DNA from: Senegalia massiliensis
Lineage (GTDB): Bacteria > Bacillota > Clostridia > Tissierellales > SIT17
Assembly (NCBI RefSeq): GCF_009911265.1
Contig: NZ_QXXA01000007.1
Location: 1 to 64,000, forward strand
Direction of reading: 5' to 3'
Length of the DNA stretch: 64,000 nucleotides
Shown piece after piece: positions 61,380 through 64,000 of the stretch. Position 1 is the first letter of the stretch. Every line of letters begins with the position of its first letter. The position numbers and the translations under genes are program-made. A model generated the notes under the pieces. It did not search any database, was not told the DNA's origin, and saw nothing but the letters and a program-made list of their open reading frames with translations.

Positions 61380-61990
61380 ACTGTCAGCTTTATTTAAATA
61401 TATATTTAAATAAAGCTGACAGCACAAAAGCTATCAGCTTTAGAATGGTAGTATTTTGAGTAAATTTTGCGGCTTGAGGTCTGGCAGGATTTCCCGATTG
61501 AGAGCTGTATGTCGCCATAACAGAGGTTTCCCTTTAATCTCATCCTATCTAATAAGATAGAGCCAGATTGCCATTTAGTCCGCACTGCAATCCTCAACAT
61601 ACTTACAAAGAACAGTCTAGGAGTTTTCCTCAACAGTCATGCCAATCCCTAGCCTCTTTTGCAAAATAGGTTTCAATAGCAATGCTATTCCTTCTTAGGG
61701 CCCCTCAAATTCATAACTACAACTATTATCTCCCTATTTCACTCAAGGCAGGCTACACTGCACATAGCTTTCACCACATTGCAGGTTATCCTAATATTAG
61801 GTCTCCACGGAGGCAGGGTCAACGCCCACATGCCATTGTGGATCGCCCCATCCTCCTTAACTCCCAGAAATGACCCCTGACTGGGCGTCACAAGCCATAA
61901 CCAGGAACTTCATCGATATGCCCTTTGACGGATTTTTAGCCCCGCCTTCAAAATTGGCTGCTCTGACTAGAATACTGCACCATTCATAGC
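61380..61990 (-). ncRNA. ole: OLE RNA (ornate, large, extremophilic)
   Basis: A ~610-nt non-coding block, clearly more GC-rich than its surroundings, between ispA and oapA on the minus strand. Size, neighbours (xseA-xseB-ispA-OLE-oapA-dxs) and the adjacent OapA gene match the established OLE locus. A consensus promoter lies upstream (TTGTAT-17-TATAAT, 61997-62025), placing the 5' end near 61990. The 3' side ends in a perfect 42-bp palindrome (61381-61422). OLE forms a membrane RNP with OapA and others. Boundaries are approximate. Confidence 0.85.
61381..61422 (-). other. Perfect 42-bp palindrome at the OLE 3' end
   Basis: CTGTCAGCTTTATTTAAATAT joined directly to its inverse complement. No T-run follows; TATAAAATTATGGAGG leads into oapA. 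It may be a processing or stability structure between OLE and the oapA mRNA. Confidence 0.65.
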
Positions 61991-61996
61991 AAATTT

Positions 61997-62025
61997 ATTA
62001 TATCACATGATTTTTTAATATACAA
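61997..62025 (-). promoter_or_regulatory. OLE promoter
   Basis: -35 TTGTAT (62020-62025), 17-bp spacer, -10 TATAAT (61997-62002) on the minus strand. It overlaps a 16-bp stem hairpin (62005-62042) that includes the ispA stop. Confidence 0.6.
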
Positions 62026-62042
62026 ATATTAAAAAATCATGT
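62005..62042 (-). terminator. Hairpin at the ispA 3' end
   Basis: ACATGATTTTTTAATA and its inverse complement with a 6-nt loop, immediately after ispA. There is no T-run, so termination may be partial and ispA/OLE read-through is likely. Confidence 0.5.
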
Positions 62043-62933
62043 TTAATTCACTCTTTTAGTTAGATATTCTGCTAAATCTATGAAAAAAAACGACTCATCT
62101 GATTCAAATTTTCTCATTATATTAACAGCTTTTTCTTTATACATATTTAAATCAGATTTGGCTCTTTCCATTCCATAAATAGAGACATAAGTACTTTTTT
62201 TCTTATCTATATCACTTCCAATATCCTTTCCTAAAATGTTTTTATCTCCTACTATATCCAATATATCATCTTTTATTTGAAATGATATTCCAATATATTC
62301 GCTGTATTTTTTTAAAGTATTTATTTCTTGAGTATTTGCCCCACCTATAATAGAACCTGCTATTATAGAAGCTTCTATTAATTTTGAAGTTTTATATTTA
62401 TGGATAAAATTCAATGTTTTATCATCAATTTGTTTTTTTTCTGATATTATATCAACTACTTGTCCGCCTATCATACCTTTATATCCAGATGATTTAGCTA
62501 TTATATTCATTGCATCAACATATTTTTTTGAATAGTCATTTGCTATTACTTCATCTATCATTAATTCATATGCATAATTTAAAAGGGAATCTCCTGCTAA
62601 TATAGCAATTGATTCATCATATACTTTGTGATTAGTGAGTTGTCCTCGTCGATAATCATCATCATCCATAGCTGGTAAATCATCATGTATTAATGAATAG
62701 GTATGTATCATCTCCATAGCAATTGAAAGTTTTATTGCTGATTTTATATTTCCACCAAATAACTCACAACTTTTAATTAAAAGTATAGGTCTCAACCTTT
62801 TACCACCTGATAATAAGCTATATCTCATTGATTCAACAATTTCTTGTTGAGGTAAATCTAGTTCATTCAATACTTTTTTTAATTCATTTTCAACAATATT
62901 TTTATACTTTTCTAATTCATTGTAAAAATCCAA
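62043..62933 (-). CDS. ispA: Polyprenyl (farnesyl/geranyl) diphosphate synthase
   Basis: 296 residues. Trans-prenyltransferase with GGKRLRPIL, first Asp-rich motif LIHDDLPAMDDDDYRRG, GGQVVDI, KTSKLIEASI and the second Asp-rich motif FQIKDDILDIVGD. It makes C15/C20 isoprenoid diphosphates. TTG start at 62931-62933 after AGGTGGGAG. Downstream of xseB by 11 bp. Confidence 0.94.
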   Translation of the reverse strand: MDFYNELEKYKNIVENELKKVLNELDLPQQEIVESMRYSLLSGGKRLRPILLIKSCELFGGNIKSAIKLSIAMEMIHTYSLIHDDLPAMDDDDYRRGQLTNHKVYDESIAILAGDSLLNYAYELMIDEVIANDYSKKYVDAMNIIAKSSGYKGMIGGQVVDIISEKKQIDDKTLNFIHKYKTSKLIEASIIAGSIIGGANTQEINTLKKYSEYIGISFQIKDDILDIVGDKNILGKDIGSDIDKKKSTYVSIYGMERAKSDLNMYKEKAVNIMRKFESDESFFFIDLAEYLTKRVN

Positions 62934-62944
62934 ATTTCTCCCAC

Positions 62945-63181
62945 CTATTCTACGTTTTCAAAATCAGTTTCTTTTATATTTTTATCGCTGTCTTCTAATA
63001 TTAATCTTATCTTTCCTTCTGTTTCTTCAATTTTTTTATAACAATGTTTATATAAATCAATACCTTTTTTAAATTCATCTAAAGCACTATCAATTGTTAT
63101 ATCTCCATTTTCTAACTTTTCAATTATATTATCCAATTCATTTATAGCTTCTTCAAATTTTAATTCATTATAATTAACCAC
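62945..63181 (-). CDS. xseB: Exodeoxyribonuclease VII small subunit
   Basis: 78 residues: FEEAINELDNIIEKLENGDITIDSALDEFKKGIDLYKHC, the XseB helical hairpin. GTG start directly after the xseA stop, with AAGGAGG 8 nt upstream. Confidence 0.94.
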   Translation of the reverse strand: MVNYNELKFEEAINELDNIIEKLENGDITIDSALDEFKKGIDLYKHCYKKIEETEGKIRLILEDSDKNIKETDFENVE

Positions 63182-64000
63182 TTAAAATTCCTCCTTCAAT
63201 AGAGACTTTATTACTTTAGCTTTTATTTGACCATCTTTAAAATTAATTTTTATCATATCTCCACAATTAATATCTTTAACAGATTTCAATACATGTTTTT
63301 GATTATCTTCAACATAAGAAAAGCCTCTATCTAATACATTTAATGGATTAAGTGAATTTAATTTTTGTCTCATATTATCTAATTTCACTTTTTTATCCTT
63401 CAAAATACTATCTTTAGCAGCTACTAATCTTCTTAGTTCAAAGTCTAATGTTTGTTTATATTGATCAATATAATAAATTGGTTCAGTAAAAATTCTAGTT
63501 TTTTTATAATAACTTAATTCATTCTTTTTACTTTCTATAAATCTATTTATAGAAGTATTTAAATCTTTATTTAATTTTTCAAGTCTTTGTTCTATAAAAT
63601 TTATATCTTCCACTGCTAATTCACCTGCAGAAGAAGGAGTAGGTGCTCTTAAATCTGAAACAAAATCAGAAATAGTAAAATCAGTTTCATGACCTACTGC
63701 AGATATAATTGGAATTTTAGAATTATATATAGCCCTCGCAACATCTTCTTCATTAAATGACCATAATTCTTCTATGGATCCTCCACCTCTACCTATTATT
63801 ATAGTATCTATATCATTTCTAGAATTAAAATATTTAATACCTCTACATATTTCATCTCTAGAATAGATACCTTGAACATGAACAGAATATATTAAGATAT
63901 TTATATTAGGATTTCTCCTTTTAATAACAGTTATTATATCCTTTACTGCTGCACCAGTAGAAGAAGTTATAACCCCTATGGTTTTAGGCATTGTATTTAT
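63182..64000 (-). CDS. xseA: Exodeoxyribonuclease VII large subunit (partial, 5' end outside window)
   Basis: The C-terminal ~272 residues of XseA. It contains IGVITSSTGAAVKDIITVIKRRNP, IIIGRGGGSIEELWSFNEEDVARAIYNSKIPIISAVGHETDFTISDFVSDLRAPTPSSAGE, then the coiled-coil domain and a DRGFSYV C-terminal motif. The frame stays open past 64000, so the OB-fold N-terminus lies outside; the ATG at 63989-63991 is internal. Confidence 0.93.
   Translation of the reverse strand: MNTMPKTIGVITSSTGAAVKDIITVIKRRNPNINILIYSVHVQGIYSRDEICRGIKYFNSRNDIDTIIIGRGGGSIEELWSFNEEDVARAIYNSKIPIISAVGHETDFTISDFVSDLRAPTPSSAGELAVEDINFIEQRLEKLNKDLNTSINRFIESKKNELSYYKKTRIFTEPIYYIDQYKQTLDFELRRLVAAKDSILKDKKVKLDNMRQKLNSLNPLNVLDRGFSYVEDNQKHVLKSVKDINCGDMIKINFKDGQIKAKVIKSLLKEEF

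Noticed and set aside
61406-61873. Short open frames on both strands inside the OLE region (61406-61633 and 61682-61873)
   Set aside because: No SD; they lie in the structured RNA block, whose higher GC content favours chance open frames.
61380-61990. Group II intron, RNase P RNA or tmRNA as explanation of the GC-rich block
   Set aside because: No intron-encoded protein; position between ispA and oapA and ~610-nt size fit OLE far better.

Overview
The window is very AT-rich and looks like the chromosome of an anaerobic, endospore-forming member of the Clostridia. The spo0A, spoIVB, spoIIM and ytfJ genes, an IspH-ribosomal protein S1 fusion, a ferredoxin-dependent 2-oxoacid oxidoreductase and frequent TTG/GTG starts behind strong Shine-Dalgarno (SD) sites all point that way. 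A Tissierellales-type organism is my best guess, but the family is not provable from this sequence.

Layout. (1) 1-6 kb is an accessory region: small membrane proteins (two of them paralogues), an isochorismatase-family hydrolase, a DJ-1/PfpI protein, a GIY-YIG nuclease-like gene and the scar of a large serine recombinase. (2) 6-14 kb holds an aminotransferase, a small Cys protein, a K+ channel with an RCK domain divergent from an unknown gene, a MocR regulator, three tandem M42 aminopeptidases and a lone CheR. (3) 15-31.6 kb is housekeeping, almost all on the minus strand: ispH-rpsA, plsC, cmk, aroH, a BaiN-like flavoprotein, korDABC with an RpiR regulator, an OadA/PycB-type carboxyltransferase, rluB, two D,D-carboxypeptidases, ytfJ and scpAB. 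(4) 31.7-35.6 kb carries pdp, xerD, spoIIM and a NUDIX hydrolase, which in the ancestor lay directly downstream of spo0A. (5) 53.5-64 kb carries spo0A, spoIVB, recN, argR, tlyA, dxs, oapA, the OLE RNA, ispA, xseB and xseA.

Between blocks 4 and 5 lies a 17.6-kb integrated element (35888-53571), bounded by a perfect 90-bp direct repeat. The repeat is the 3' end of spo0A, including its last 28 codons and stop. The element entered the end of spo0A, left the protein sequence intact, and moved the native spo0A terminator 17.6 kb away to the far end.

The element carries a tyrosine integrase, two small HTH regulators, a RepL-like winged-helix protein, TerS/TerL, portal, scaffold, major capsid, two connector-like proteins, a tandem ADP-ribosyltransferase-like gene (apparently frameshifted) and two membrane-protein cargo genes. 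It also carries a 904-residue protein that I read as a YonO-type single-subunit RNA polymerase. I see no tail, holin or endolysin genes although both ends are intact. This resembles a capsid-encoding phage satellite more than a complete or end-truncated prophage.

The second highlight is a 0.6-kb GC-rich non-coding block between ispA and oapA, which by size, position and neighbours is the OLE RNA gene. No rRNA, tRNA or CRISPR array was recognised.
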